The notes under the pieces are model-generated. The model did not search any database, was not told the origin of the DNA, and was given only the letters and a program-made list of their open reading frames with translations. The position numbers and the translations under genes were made by a program. 64,000 nucleotides of DNA from Sympetrum striolatum (taxonomy: Eukaryota > Arthropoda > Insecta > Odonata > Libellulidae): positions 6,138,001-6,202,000 of the forward strand of contig OX388348.1 in the NCBI GenBank assembly GCA_947579665.1. Reading direction: 5' to 3'. Numbering within the stretch: position 1 is the stretch's first letter; each line of letters starts with the position of its first letter. This document shows, one piece after another, positions 11,718-25,487 of the stretch.

Positions 11718-14469
11718 CCCCAAAATATATCAATCTTGCTGCAAAAGATTTAGAAGAGAAACATTTTCCTTTCTTATCTTTTTATTGTGCATTTAATTTT
11801 CCTCAATTTTGAATCTCATAATGAGCCGCAAACGTCGATTGTATCATATTTGAAATACTTGCCAGTTGAAGATGGCCGCTAATAAGCGGATGGAACGCAA
11901 TAAATAGATCGAGGCTAACAGAAGAAGAAAAGAGCCTGGGTCTGACTCACTTTTGAGAAAGGTAAATATGACAAATTCAGAATCAGGCAGAAAATTTTAA
12001 TATATAGGAAAATAGCAATAATATGAAAGAATCTTTTTCGAATATTAGCGGGATAATTATCTTTGAGATGATTCAGAGAGAGTATCAGACGAATCCTATA
12101 ATGTATATCACCGATACACACTCGAGAATACTATTATTGAATATAAATCATTAATTTTTACGAAAACAATAGTGAAAAACAAAGAGAGCGTTAGATAAGG
12201 AAATTAAATAATATAATTATTTACTTATTCTTCGTTAGCACTATAATTTTTCAACATCAATTAGTTCGGTGATCGAAATTAAATATCTAACTCAAAATTA
12301 ATAAAAATAAAATTTACAGGTATATTATTTCGGACAGTCAATTTCTTACCGGTGTTAGCTCATTTTCCACATTTTTAGTAAATCTTTATCACCAATTTCG
12401 GAACCAACAATTTTATATCTACAATATTCTATATTCGAACTTCATCGGATAGAATTTGGATAATATTTCATAAATTTAGATAACTAAGATTTCAGCATAT
12501 CTAAAAAATTGGGAAGAAAAAATTCTTTCACAGCCTACTTAATTAGCAAATTTATAGTAGAAACAAATGTCATTGAATAATTAATTTTATAATAATTACC
12601 AATAGTTTATTTTTAAATGAGTCGGTGAAATGTAATTCTATGCATTTTAAATAGAAGAATATAAAGTTTTGAGGTCTAACTATTTCACGAAGCCAGAATC
12701 TGGTTCTTATCAATATCTATACTGTTCCTTTTATAGTTCCTATAAATCAGGAAATAAATTTCATATTAATATTAAGAGCCGTATAGAGGCACATTTATGG
12801 GAAATTCAATTTTAAAATCCTTGGAAATAGCTTGTTTTGTTAGTAAAAGTAGAATGAAATCATATTGAGTATCGCTCTTCTAAATGGCATACAATCAATA
12901 GAAAGAGGAAATCATTACTTTGTGGGAATATTTTCCAATTAGGAACGAGGAAAACTCTTAAGAACGTAATTGAGGGAACCAAGTCGGAAGCGACTCTTAT
13001 CAGTAAATGCTAAATGTAATGGCTAACATAAGAAAAGCAAATAAATAAATAATTATATTCAAATATTGTATTATATTCTGCATCCTTTTTAGATAATTTT
13101 CAATCAAAATATTCTATAAAATAAGAATTATTTTATTACAATTTTAAAAAGAATGAACTAATCAAGAAAAGCACTTGTAAGGACGACGGAATCGTCACTA
13201 ATCTACGGAGACCATATTCTTTCAGTTTGACAGATACTGTAAAGGGCGTTGCGTAAAATATTTCATCTCTTATGAATTTGCATGCTTTTTTCTACATTGT
13301 ACACTTCTATATGCATCCTCTTACTCTTCATATGTTCGAATAATTCATGAGTTGCGACGCATCTCATGACTCCAAATGAATTTCCTATGATCTGAGATGG
13401 AATTACTGGATGGCCTGCACGGAGATTATTTGTAGGAGTATGCGTTATTTTCCTTGTAAAATAGGAACAAATATAAATATTTAACATATAAAAAGGTGAT
13501 TTTCACGTAAAATGGAAATATGCACCTATGCTTCTTAACTATGTAAAAACTGTCGACACATTATTTTGCGTATCTTGGCAAAGCAATATAATTGAATTTT
13601 ACATACTATTAGCAGCAGTTAATATATTCCTTTTCTAGGTATGAATTTTCAAATCGAAAACCATCTGTAATATTGTTACTTTCCATTTTATAGAGGAAAC
13701 CAATCTCAAGAATAGGTATGATATTATTATTCAATGTTGTATGGTGATATGCTAAATATGATATTTTCATACAATTTAATTTTGACGAAATTTGGCAAAA
13801 TTATGTGATATACCTCATATAACTCTGATACTTAACTTGGTTATGGAATATGTTTTGTTGGTATTGAACGAGGCTAAATTTTTACTATTTCATTTGGGAA
13901 ATTTTCCTTGGGATTTTTCCTTGGTGCACGCCCTTATGAGCAAAGTACCTTTAACCTTTCCTTGGGATAAATTGTATTCAAATTTACGCCTGTTATGCTA
14001 GGATCTCAACTTTTATAAGTACCTATAGGTAAATATAAGTTTTTTACCTTGAAAAAAGGCAATAATATTTTATCATGCAGATTTCTGTAGGGTTACTAAC
14101 ATATTCGTAAATGCTTGCCAATTATCCGACCTATCATAATCTACTATTATTGTGAGCTTTTGAAATTATTTTGAGATTCCTCCAATAATATGAATCTATA
14201 ATCTATCAATACACTAAATTATTCCGATATCCGTTGAATACTGGGCGCAGTAAACTAATGCATAGACAAATAGTTGAAATTAGTCGTTTTAAATTCCATG
14301 TTAATTTATTTCTTTCTCACTAAGAGATATTAAGAATGGAAATGTGAATGAAAAATAGTTCTCAATTGCAGATTGGAATATATTTAACTTTTAAAACCCG
14401 TTTATAAATAAGGAGAACCAATTGAAGTTCACGAGTCGGCCTTTCGATTCGGTTCATTTTGTGCATTCT
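11718..14469. other. AT-rich non-coding DNA
   Basis: Strongly AT-rich throughout, with many short opposite-strand frames and no domain, RNA gene or repeat that I can recognise. Confidence 0.6.
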
Positions 14470-14570
14470 AGGATGAATCCCAAGGAAATACGGACTTTAC
14501 AAAAGTCTGACTGGGTCTGGAATCAAACCCGGGATCTTCCTCTGTAGGTTCGATTGAGACTCGTTTTTGA
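14470..14570 (-). repeat. Possible tRNA-derived SINE fragment (B-box only)
   Basis: On the minus strand, CCCGGGTTTGATTCCAG (14518-14533) matches a Pol III B box inside a T-arm-like hairpin. No convincing A box lies at the right distance upstream, and there is no acceptor stem, so this is not a tRNA gene. A SINE fragment is possible; chance is also possible. Confidence 0.25.
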
Positions 14571-17500
14571 TCAATCTCTAAGGTTGTATTAATTTATCGA
14601 TCTATCTGCAAATTTTTGGTTTAAACTTTGATTTTGATAATTTATATTCCAATTAATTTTCAAATCTCCACTAAAAACTGAGCGATAAATTATTCATAGC
14701 ATCTCATATTTATTACGGGAATATAACGATTTTCAAATGCCTTCTCTTACTCTCTTTGGCAGAATTTCATTCTCAGACCAGCACTAAGTGCACTTGATGG
14801 ATTTTCTTACTTTTAATCCAAAATTACATCCTTTAATTATGGCGATTTGATTATGTAACATGCAATATGCAATTCTAAAATCCGTATTTCAGCTGATGAT
14901 GTACAGACATCTTTTAGCTTAGAGGAAACGGATATTCTATTGGTCGAAAATAGAGTAATATAAATTTGGAAATATATTAATCCCCATGTAACAGCAGAGG
15001 TCGTTTTTATATAATTACATTTAGATACCCAAGAATTATGTTTTTTCCGAGTTAAAATGCTTTTACTCTTATAAGAATTAATTTGAGCTAAACGGCTTTC
15101 AAGTATATGAGATGACATCGATAGAAAAAAATTTGATGGTAAAATATTATCCTCACAGTGTAATGACCAATCTATGTGCGTAAAAAACATCTGCAACTCA
15201 TCCTACTTATTACTTAGTGATCATTTGAGCTCTCAAATAAAATTCCAATTGGTCGAGGATATAAGTGGTATAATTAAAATTAAACGTACCATACGAAAAT
15301 ATCATAGGAGATATGTAAATAACAGTCTTGAAGTAGAAAGAGATTTAATTTATCTCTTTATGTCACAGGAATTTATGAACAATTAACATGTATAACTTGC
15401 GAGCCAAATTTCAGCAGAACCACCCTTTGGGATTGGGAAAGAGCAGTGATAATAAGTTATTCGTTCTTGATCACCGAAATCGTTCCACTGTGGTAGGATA
15501 CTGGATGATGGCATAATTCATCTTAATGTTGGATGTTTCATGAAATGTTAACATATATAGTTAGGTTGAGAAAATAGAGGTATTGCATGAAGAATTAGGA
15601 CCATATACCGGGTTACAAATGTGATGTCCATTGTCTTGGACAGACCCTCTTCTCATCGAATACTACGTCTCGGTTCTAAACAAGAACACATCAAAGTGGA
15701 GTGTGCATTCAAAAGGGAACCCTCTAAAGGATTCTAGGAAAACGATTTTTATCAAAAATTAAATCTCAGCAGACTATTTTATACTCTTAAAATGTTGAGC
15801 TTTATCAGAGCGCTCATAAAGTTGTTATAAGTGCTTTTATCGTAAATAATTTATCAGACTCGTGGAATATAAAAAATTGTTGAATTTTAATTTTTTGGTA
15901 TATATTGTCATCTGTGGTACGGACGAATGGATTAGGTGTAATCTCGAGCTTAATTATCTAAGAGAGAATTAACTTTATAGCGGGTGGGCAGTGGGCTGTG
16001 ACTCCAAGTTTTTCCATTAGGTAAAAGTCACAGTGCGCCTCAAACAAGTGCTTCTCCAATCAACAGGAAATCCGCGACAACCTTCTCATTACGCACTCCC
16101 TCTTCCTTCCCCTCCTCTAATCCAATTACCACCTTTATTAATTGCGAAAGTTCTGACTCGCAGTCTGCAGAGGATGAACACATCGTGCTGCCTCTTTAAG
16201 GGAGGAGGGATATAATTCGGAGGGGATTCTTGGAGAGAGATTAGATAGCCATCTCAATAGAGCTTTGACTCCATATAAACAGGATGAGGACGTCTGAAAG
16301 ACCATTTGAATGCCCTTTGTTGACGTAAGGGCGTCTTCTTTCGTCCATGGGCTGAGTCGTGCTTTCGATAGAATTGTGTCGATTCAGGTTAGACGCGAGC
16401 ATTTAATTTGAAGGCTTATGGAAATGGTCCAAGGATGCTCTTATTGGAATCTCGGTGTTTTAAAGAGGATTCAGATTAGATGTTTCCATCATACTCTTGA
16501 AATGAATATCTCACGGTATTTTCAACAGAGTAAATATGAATCGTTGACTCTGCAAAGTATAAAATTTGCTCATGTGTGAAAACCTTACGAATTACTTGAC
16601 AACTAGCTTCCTGGACCGCTGCAATGAGATCAAATTCATGACTAGTCAATTTTTGTTCAATTTAATATTTTTTTTTGATTCCGTAAATTAATTAAAGATC
16701 GTTATATAGTACAGCACTGATTGTAACGATGGTTAGGTGTTCGTTATCTGTTTGTTTTTCGCAGCTGTAAATTTTGAACATAGTTATATACGTTGGATTA
16801 GAAATAAAGAAATATATGTATGTATACACGATATACAAAATTAACGGAAGCATGACCAAATAAACATATGGTACACAGACTAACAGATGAAACAAATACA
16901 GAAAATAATTTTATTTTTAATAAATGCAATTGAAGAAGCTATAACTTGGTGGAACTCCGTAATCGGGATCATATTAAATAAACAATTCAATTCCACAAAA
17001 ATATTCCAATAAATTGCTTTGCTGCTGTGCTAATAAAATACCTGAAAAGGTACTTCTAAGATACTATATTATTATGGTATGTGAGAGCCAGTCCATTTTT
17101 CCGTTTCAATATCAGCTACATATATTCGGAGTAGGGATCTTTTAAGTAATTACTGATTTATAATCCACAAATTTAGTTTTATCTTTATTGAAATTACTTA
17201 AAAATTACACGGTGATAAAAATAGAAGATCGAGATGTACTCAAAAGGAATATAATGCTACTTTCACAGTTTTTGGAATAGATAATGAATTATTTCAAAAT
17301 TTCAGAATCTGCAACACACGGACTTCTTTAATGGATTCGTGAGTCTCGTCATACTTAAGACAGCCGAGCTTACGTCTGGTTTACACTTTTTGATCTGTTT
17401 CTATGAAAGCGACGCATTTCTTCCTTAACATATTTATGGTTGAGCGGAAAGAAAAGGAATTCTTTGAGTGAGGCATAGATCAGTAAAACCTAAAATACTA

Positions 17501-19853
17501 CATTTTCTAATTTATATCGTTGTGCATAGCCTCCGATGTCAAGGATCAGCCTTCTATCAGAGCAGATATCAATTCTCGCCACTTAGAAGCATCCACGGAA
17601 TTTATTGCTCCAGTTTTCATCTCTCCATCTTCTCCTTAATCAGTATCCATTCTCCCATGGGCCTCTCTCTTCCACCTCCATTTCCCCGACCCCCTCCAAC
17701 TCGAGCCACCTCACATACACCTTCGCCTTCTCGCTCATCCTCTCCAAACTATCTTAAACACCGCACAACTCTGCGCGCCATAATCCACTAACTTTGCGAT
17801 ACTCCGTCTTCGCTGACTTTCTTTCTTTCCACATCGGCCAACTTCATTGTGCGGGAAACTCATATTTGCCTATCGATGCGAAATGCTGTGATATTAACTC
17901 TTCTCGGAAAGAGTTCAATTTGCGTTTTCCACGATTTTTCCATCCTTCCTTTATGCATCTCGGATAACGATTTGACATATAAAACATACTAAGTACAACT
18001 TCTTGAGGTAATTCCTAAACATCGGATTTTAACGGCGATCATAATAGTATGTTTTAATTACTCCTGTTGTTATTTTATTCGTAACTATAGGAATATTTTT
18101 AAATAATAATTCTTCTATTAGATTTTGAGTGCATTTAATACGTTAACGGAAAAATAACGAACGAACTCAATGGTTCCAAAACTGAGGTTATCACAAACAT
18201 CAGACTACCATGGGATGATGTTTGGATGCGATCCCTGTGTTTTCCTCAGCTTTACATAACAGATATACTTGTTTTGCTATAACCTTCTCGTTCATGTGCT
18301 TACAGTGAAAGCTTTACACTAGCGATAGATTTGTAGAGCTTAACACATTTGTATACAAAACACTCACACTTTCGGAAACCAGTTAAGACTTATGTTCTGT
18401 ATCGTTATTAATTTATTGAATCAGTAATTTATTTAAAGTTAATGTTGTTTTCTTCTACTCGCTTCATTCCTTTGAGAATCTCTCAATTCGCAAACTCATT
18501 CTCATACCTTCCACCTAATTAAATTATACCTTTTTGTGCTTCTGTGAATAATTCAACCTATAAATTTTGGATTTATTCGCATTATCGCACACTTAAAATC
18601 TCCTGCAGCACCGAAGAGAAATTTGGTTCCGATATATTTCTACCTCAAATAGGAATTGCAACACTTAGGAATTACTACCTAAAGTTTCGGCTTCATTTTT
18701 AAGCGATTCTTTGAAGTCCATTCAAATAAACCTTTATCAAAGTGTCCTTTGGTGAATCATATTTTTCATCGAGAGGTTTTGCTTCAACAGTAATTTTGCT
18801 TTGTTATTTCATACTGGTTTTATGCAATTATTTAAGTTTTGCCTCAATTCAGTGTATCAAACAGCATCCTCAGAGATTTTGCTAACACAAAATCTTCCCC
18901 CGTCAATTAATTCAACCTCTCGTTAAATTTTAAATTCAAATATCACCGCGGTAACGCAGTCACTCCTCTTATTACCCTCTTAGCTCCCACTTACATCTCT
19001 TTGCTCATTCCCGTACAATTTTACCGCGTTATGTTTATGGCATTTAAGGAAACACAAAATTAGGGCTGTTTAATTAGTTTGACCAGCCCCCGAAACACTA
19101 ACCAGTTGACCACTACGCCCCGTAAATTTATGCCGCTGGCAACTCCGCTATCTCTCCCACCCAAACTTGTGCATTCCAAAATTAAACGCCGCAGTCTCTT
19201 TAAAACTTCGTTGTGCCCAAAGCTGTTGGCAAGTTGAACGCAATATAAACTCTCTCATTTCCCTCTGACAATTCGTAAATGTCCCTTAACGCGTTGTTGT
19301 AATAGGGAAAGAGGTCGTGGAGATTTACTATGAATAACTTTGGGTAGAGATTCGGAGCTGTTTTTAATTTATCTGATATTCACATATGAGATATTCGTTT
19401 TGTTTTACGGATAGATCTTCCTCCATATTGTAAGAATAAATTTTATTCCTTGATGCTAAGAGTCACTTCAATTATGGCTATCAAAACATTTGTTTTTTTT
19501 TCGCGATTAGTACTCTTCATTACCTAATAATTCATTAATTTAATGGAATTAGTCTTTTATTCAGTGGAAAAGGATATAAATAAAAATAGAGACATTACTA
19601 ATTAGATTTCAGTGCTTCGCCTATTAATGTACTCGGTGGTTTGTGTACTGATGCTTTCGATGGCTCGATTTTTTTTACAGAAGAATGGTTTCAAAATCAA
19701 AATGTGAACTCTAAAAAGAAACGAAATCAGTAGGAATCATTTGTCTATTTGTATTGATAATAAATAAATGTAACTTTGCTCGAGTGTACTTTCCACTGGT
19801 AACGCGGATTCTGTCCGATTGAGTTGATTCAGAAAGAATATTACGATGTGATA
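14571..19853. other. Non-coding DNA with scattered GC-richer patches
   Basis: No gene is recognisable. Pyrimidine-rich sequence at 16030-16200 and 17600-17800 gives proline-rich frames typical of low complexity. A patch at about 18940-19320 has many CpGs and homeodomain-type TTAATTA/TAAATTTA strings (for example near 19070 and 19125). It looks more like a regulatory segment than a coding one, which is inference from composition alone. Confidence 0.5.
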
Positions 19854-19902
19854 CCCCCTGCCACGCGCCACTAGTGGATTGCAGGGTTTAAATGTAAATG
19901 TA
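19854..19902 (+). repeat. LINE/SINE 3' tail, copy A
   Basis: CCCCCTGCCACGCGCC, an AG-centred spacer, GGATTGCAGGGTT, then a TAAATGTAAATGTAA tail. The same blocks recur at 54485-54537 (plus) and 33590-33633 (minus). The ATGTAAATGTAA tail is the sort of short tandem tail left by some LINEs and SINEs. The upstream body is not recognisable. Confidence 0.6.
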
Positions 19903-20336
19903 ATTCATTTTGTAAACGTAGTGGACACATTATCTTAGCCGACATTCTCGTGTGAGCTGCTTTGTTGTACACGATCGAATTCCGTAAAATGAAACAACTA
20001 AAACATAACATATAATCCTATAACCAATGGCGTATCACCAACTTGTTTTCATTCAGATTAAAAGTGAAATAATTACATGTATATAATTATGTATATTTAA
20101 AAATTGAAATGATTTCAGCAAATTTATCATAGACATACATTACTTATATGATATTCCCTTTTGAAATGATGGTGTATGCAAACTGCACTTTATGTGGAAG
20201 AAGCCATTTGGGATTCTCTGAGAAAGGTTAAAATTATGAAGTTATTTTTAATTCATATAATATGATTTATAAATGTATGAGTTTCTATAGTTGTATGAGT
20301 TAGAGTTGACGAGGCGAATTTGTGGAAGTGCAAAAG
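19903..20336. other. AT-rich non-coding DNA
   Basis: Nothing recognisable between the LINE/SINE tail and the left inverted repeat of the next element. Confidence 0.5.
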
Positions 20337-21127
20337 GGGAGACAGGGGTAAAGTGGCCATTGGCCTGCACTTGCTGGAAACTGCTGAAATTCGGTGGAAA
20401 AGGTTTTGAACTATCTTTTAGGAGAACTTTATGTGTCGTGTTAAAGTGTCATTAATCAGTACGCCTAACTGTCTGAGTTACAACTGATTTTATAATGTTT
20501 TTAATATCGATCTAAGGAAAGTTTAGTTTTTTTCATCATTTTGTCATTAATTGCTGATACAATTTTTAAATTAACATAGCGGAAAACTCTGTTTAATTAC
20601 CTTTAAAATAATATTGCTTGTGATGAACTAGAACGTTTTGACTGTAACGAGAGATATTCAAATTCAGTAAACGAAGGATAAATACGATGTTCTGGTTGCC
20701 ACAGATGGGCTTCTGAAGCATGAATGATGATGATTTTGTTTGTGAACATTGCAAGAAGATTCCTAAAACTTAATAAAGTTTCTTCGCAAAAATATATTAT
20801 TTCATATTAATGTATTGCTAAGTGTAACATTAATATTGATTTATAATATTTAATAATACAAATATCAGGTTGATTTTGTATTTAACCATGTTTATCATCT
20901 CAAGATTTCTTTTTGGGGTAAAATGGCTACCCCTGGCCACTTTACGAAAGTTGAAAAAAAAACCAAATTGATAAAATATATTATAAGATATTGTTGATAT
21001 ATTGATGGTTATGTATTCTGCACTAACGAAACCACGTGCTTAGTATTTTAAAATTGTATTTTCTTGTAAACAAGTACACTAAATCCCCTTTTTATGTCTT
21101 AGGGTGGCCACTTTACCCCAGTCTCCC
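20337..21127. mobile_element. Non-autonomous DNA transposon with 23-bp TIRs
   Basis: The left end 20337-20359 (GGGAGACAGGGGTAAAGTGG then CCA) and the reverse complement of 21105-21127 agree at 22 of 23 positions. The 791-bp interior has no transposase-like frame. It holds a related internal motif at about 20915-20946 with GGGGTAAAATGGC next to GGCCACTTTAC, so a second copy may be nested or the end duplicated. No clean target-site duplication is visible. TIR-bounded, non-coding structure indicates a non-autonomous DNA transposon; the superfamily is not determined. Confidence 0.75.
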
Positions 21128-24100
21128 TTATCTGATATCGAATAAATGTATCAGATTATCCTCATGTTTTCGATGTCGTTGTGGAGCCATAGTAGCTGTG
21201 ATTACAGGTGAATTCGGCAATTCCCTTCATCAATAATGAATAACATCGCTTACAGTGGCATCAGGCTGAGTCATGGCAGAGATGCAAGTAGGTAGTAAAA
21301 TATATTTAAGAGAAGAACGAATTAAAAAGAAATTTATTTATATCCAGGCATTATAAAATGATTTTTAAGTTGACTCATATTTTATTATTATTTATTATAA
21401 CTTTACTAGCTTCGGATTAAGTAAGAATTTCGACTTTAAGTGTTAACATATTTTTATCCTGAGACAGTTTATCTATATATTTTATAACAAATTCATTGTT
21501 TTCTGATTTCTTTCCGTAATTTAAAAATATAAATGTATTGTCATCGAATACATTTCAATCAAATTTTTACGCATTATATCTTTTCCGTAATTTTCCATCA
21601 TTATGTGATCTATGTGAATTTGTGCAAAATGATAAAATTTATTTAATCGAGCTTTCAGTTTTCTTTTCTACAAGTCATTGATTATTTACAAGATTAATTT
21701 TTGATAATATATTTCGATTAACGATCACCCAGCACCTTCTATATTACCTTTAAAATTAAGCATCAAATTTAATTCCATTTGCCACAAGACTTTCAGAAGC
21801 AGTGCGTATAACAAAATGTTCTCTAATTTAATTTATAATTTCATCTTTCTTCCAAATACAATTTAGCATTAATCATTAACTACATATTTTAAAATTATCT
21901 ATTTATAAATTTGATTAATAAAACTAATTGCGAATTTATTTAACATTATGAACACCTTAATTTTTTCTATCTCAAATATAACGTTTTAAGTAAAAATGCT
22001 GGTAGTAATTTAGATTAATTTATCTTGAAACTAAAGAAAAGGCATCGGCTCTAAATAATTTTCTGAATTTCACAGCACTTATTTTTTAATCTCATTTTAT
22101 ACGCTCAACTTTTCCAATTTAGGGAAATATTTTTGCTTATTATGGCTATTTTTTGGGTGACTCCGTCGTAGATAAATAAGTTTTGAAATTACCTTAAATT
22201 ATATTTGAAATTTAATAATTAGCTTCCAGCGATGACTGTTATAATAATAAGCATCACAAAACTCAGTGAAAGTTTTCTAATTTCTTAAAAAGATATTTAC
22301 TTGATAAAATTATCGCATAAAAGAATTGTATTTGTTAATAATTACCGAGACTTAGAATGAATTTTACAGGTAATTCTAATTTTATCTCTCGCAAGTAACT
22401 TTGCTGAAAATCTGCATCATAATCTTCGCTTTCCAAGGAATTTCTATCCTTTTCTCATCGGAATATGTATTAAATAAGGCTAACTAAAACACGCATAAAC
22501 ATTAACACGAGTTGTCAAAAATTATATTCCTTCCACGGGTTTCTTTCGAAATTCAGATAAAAGCGAAGATTTTATTCCAAAATAAGGGGGGAGTTTCCAA
22601 CCTTCCTTTGGAAAGTAGAAAATCCGTGCTTTGTTACTATTCTATCGAAGTACTCGATTGACCATTTCAATTGAAGATATGGACGCATTCACGAGTCTTT
22701 TGGTAAATTCAGAATAATTAAATTATTCGAAGATAGCATCATACACATGCTATCAACTTCAATATTTCTCCTCTATAAAAATATACCTCGGTTTATGAAA
22801 ATCTCTTCCTACCGTGCGCTTCATCTAGGGCTCGCGTTCTTTCATGAGACACCCTTGAAATGCAATCGATGGAGAAATTCAACTGAGGAATCTCATTATT
22901 TTGCGCGACTGGTTTTCAAGGAGTTGTTCGTCACTCTCACGAAAAATATGCACATAAACTTTGAGTTTTTCCTTCGCACCACACAAGCGCACTTGGGATC
23001 ATAATTATTAATGAGCGAGGTCCCATTGCAGTCTGCAGCCTCGGCTGAATGCAGCTCAGGCGCGTCAAGAAAACGCTACCTCCGGCAAAACGCGTCTGAT
23101 TTGGCGCTCTTTGTGCCTTTCCCTGTATTTTGGTCGATAAACAGTCCTTATTCTCTCGTAAAGGGGAATCTATTTCCACAGAGCTCTGATGACTGACTGT
23201 CGAAATCGAATATGAGGGGAATGCATAAGGGGTTATAAAAAGATTTGCGGAGAGAGATGCTCTTTATCGCGGGGAAGATAAAATCTGAGGGCTCGTTTGT
23301 GTGACGACATCAAATGGAAGAGAATTACGAGCTGAAAATAAAAACAAAGAGCGAAAAGAGTATTTTCGCGTGATGCATACTCCAACGTTTTGGAACAAAA
23401 AGCTTTATTCCGTAAAGTTCTTAAGGAAAGCGGCGGAAGGAAGATATTTCAATACCTCTTTCGTCTGCCTGGAAGATATTATCTACGCTGTTTGATTGGG
23501 ATGGAACGCTTTAATACGGCAGTTGATATTTATTGTAAATGTGGTCTAGATTATATTTTATGTGTAAACGTAAAGCGATTCCTCTGACTACCGTTAGAAA
23601 TGTAAAGACTATGGTAAAAATTGGGTTACCCTGAAGTTGTATTCCTTCAATGTTTAAAATCTTGTTTTATACTTAAGATAAGAATTAATTTGCCTTTTAT
23701 CACACTAATTTCTGTTGGTCGGTGAAGTAGAGATCTTTGAGATATAGATGTGTCGGTGAAATAAATCTCGAAACGTAATTTTGGGTACGCTAAGGTAATA
23801 AGGTATGCTAAAATACACTTATGGGAAACTGTTTTTCGAATTAGATTTTTGCTCTGTTTCCTTGAGTTATTTCATGGGCGGAGGACGCCAAATTTGGCTA
23901 TAACCGCATTTTGAGGAGTAAATTACTTTCCATTTAAATTACAAACAAATGCCAGTTGCTCTTTTCTATTCTAACAATTTGATGGAAATGAAAACCCTGG
24001 GTGAGTGAAAGTTTAACATGCACTGAGTTCAGATGTATTTCCAAAACTATGGGATTCAATTCCTGGTAAAACACACAAACATGTGGCTTTTTTGTAAGCT

Positions 24101-25420
24101 TTAGGGATAAATTCATCGATAAGATAATAACTCATTGTAGCAAAGATGTCATGCTCTCATATTTATCAGTTTCGCTCTTTTACGTATAAATATTTAATGG
24201 AGATTTATTTCCTTATGCATACGCTTTCGTGATTCCGGTCGCACGGATATTTTGGAAAAGTTATTTCCGACTTTTTTGACGCTCGATTCCGATTTCGAGG
24301 ACTTTCACAATAAGCAAAACACGCGTGAATCAACTTGTCGACTCGATCTATCGAAGTCTCTTAATTTAGATTGTCATTTTATTCTTGTTTACGTGATTTA
24401 AGACCAAAAGCAATTTTCAATTTTTCATTCGGATGCTTTCTTTCGTAATGTTTTATGATATGGTGAAATGGAATTAGAATTTAGTCCTGCCTTCATTTTC
24501 TGCAAAGTATGCATATGAATATAAATCATATTTTATATCCACTTCTTCGCTATTATCAATACTTTCATATCAATATCATTGTTAGAAATTAAATTCTGTG
24601 TTAGTAGATGCCGGTACGTTATCAAGATGAGGTGTAGAAATCTAACTGCATAACGCTTATCAATGCTGATCTTGATATATTCTTCGTATTTAAATTTCAC
24701 CGATAGATTTAGATTTATTTTGAAATATCGCCAGTAATATATAGACAATATCTGAAAGGTATTTGTGACTTGATGTGCGGTTGACTTAATTTCTACCCTT
24801 TACTCAGTATTTAGTCAACGTTAGCAATAAAATAGATTAATAGGTTACCTACAGATTTCTCTGTAAAGGCAGTAAACTCGTCCTATAAAAAATCTTTTTT
24901 CCTTCTGGTAACATTACCACTTAAATTATTATTCACATTCATTCAATGATTATCTCATTACTTAAACATATTTTCAACTTTCCTACCACCTTCGAAATAA
25001 AATATTTCACCCTTTTCAAGAAAATACGCTTCAGATCCATCGCGGATGGAGTCTTTACCATTTATTCGGCCCACAGCCAGTGACTTAAACGTATGCTCTC
25101 GTTTCGCCAGGAGTGGCAATCTAATAGGAAAGTGAATATCTTTCTTCTTCGCAATAAGTCTTCCTTTCATCTTCCTCGTTCCTTGAAGGAAACCCTCTCG
25201 TCCTCAGCATTTCCTTCTCTTTTTATTAAGTAAATGTAATTCTGCGCTCCACGGGGACGACGACGATACACGGGATAATTCGGAAAGACGTAAGATGATT
25301 TCCTCACGCTCGGTGAGTATAAACCAGCATCCCGTCGACTCTTCCTCCAACTTTCCCTTTCTACATCCAAACACAATCTTCCGCACAACACCTGCGAACG
25401 AAAGCGTGTCGCGTACTCAC
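21128..25420. other. Non-coding DNA, probable start of intron 1 of the 25.4-kb gene
   Basis: Very AT-rich from 21250 to 22750, with a GC-richer, CpG-containing patch at about 22790-23330 that has overlapping frames on both strands and no recognisable domain. On the minus strand, 25420 downward begins with GTGAGT, the splice donor of the exon at 25421-25487. No matching acceptor and exon 2 could be identified. Confidence 0.5.
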
Positions 25421-25487
25421 CTTCCGCTTGGGTGAGCAGTCCTCCGGCGAACGCGAGGACGACAATGAGTGCGGCGCTGGGCTCCAT
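25421..25487 (-). CDS. First coding exon of a secreted or membrane protein (signal peptide exon)
   Basis: The exon begins with ATG at 25487 in the context GCCATGG and encodes 22 complete codons plus one base: MEPSAALIVVLAFAGGLLTQ then AE. A hydrophobic core (residues 5-18, AALIVVLAFAGGLL) after a short N-terminus reads as a signal peptide. Nearly every codon ends in G or C, unlike the surrounding AT-rich DNA. At 25420 the minus strand continues GTGAGTACG, a strong splice donor, so the frame running on to 25167 is intron read-through. An in-frame upstream ATG at 25511 would add MPAGKRIA but has a weaker context and would bury the signal peptide. A signal-peptide exon ending in phase 1 is common in genes for extracellular-domain proteins, including immunoglobulin-superfamily members; the gene itself is not identifiable from this exon. 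The remaining exons should lie at lower coordinates, possibly beyond the window. Confidence 0.6.

Noticed and set aside
25167..25420. Continuation of the minus-strand frame past the signal peptide to a 114-residue protein
   Set aside because: The frame passes through a strong GTGAGT donor at 25420, and the downstream residues have no domain and a different composition; it reads as intron.
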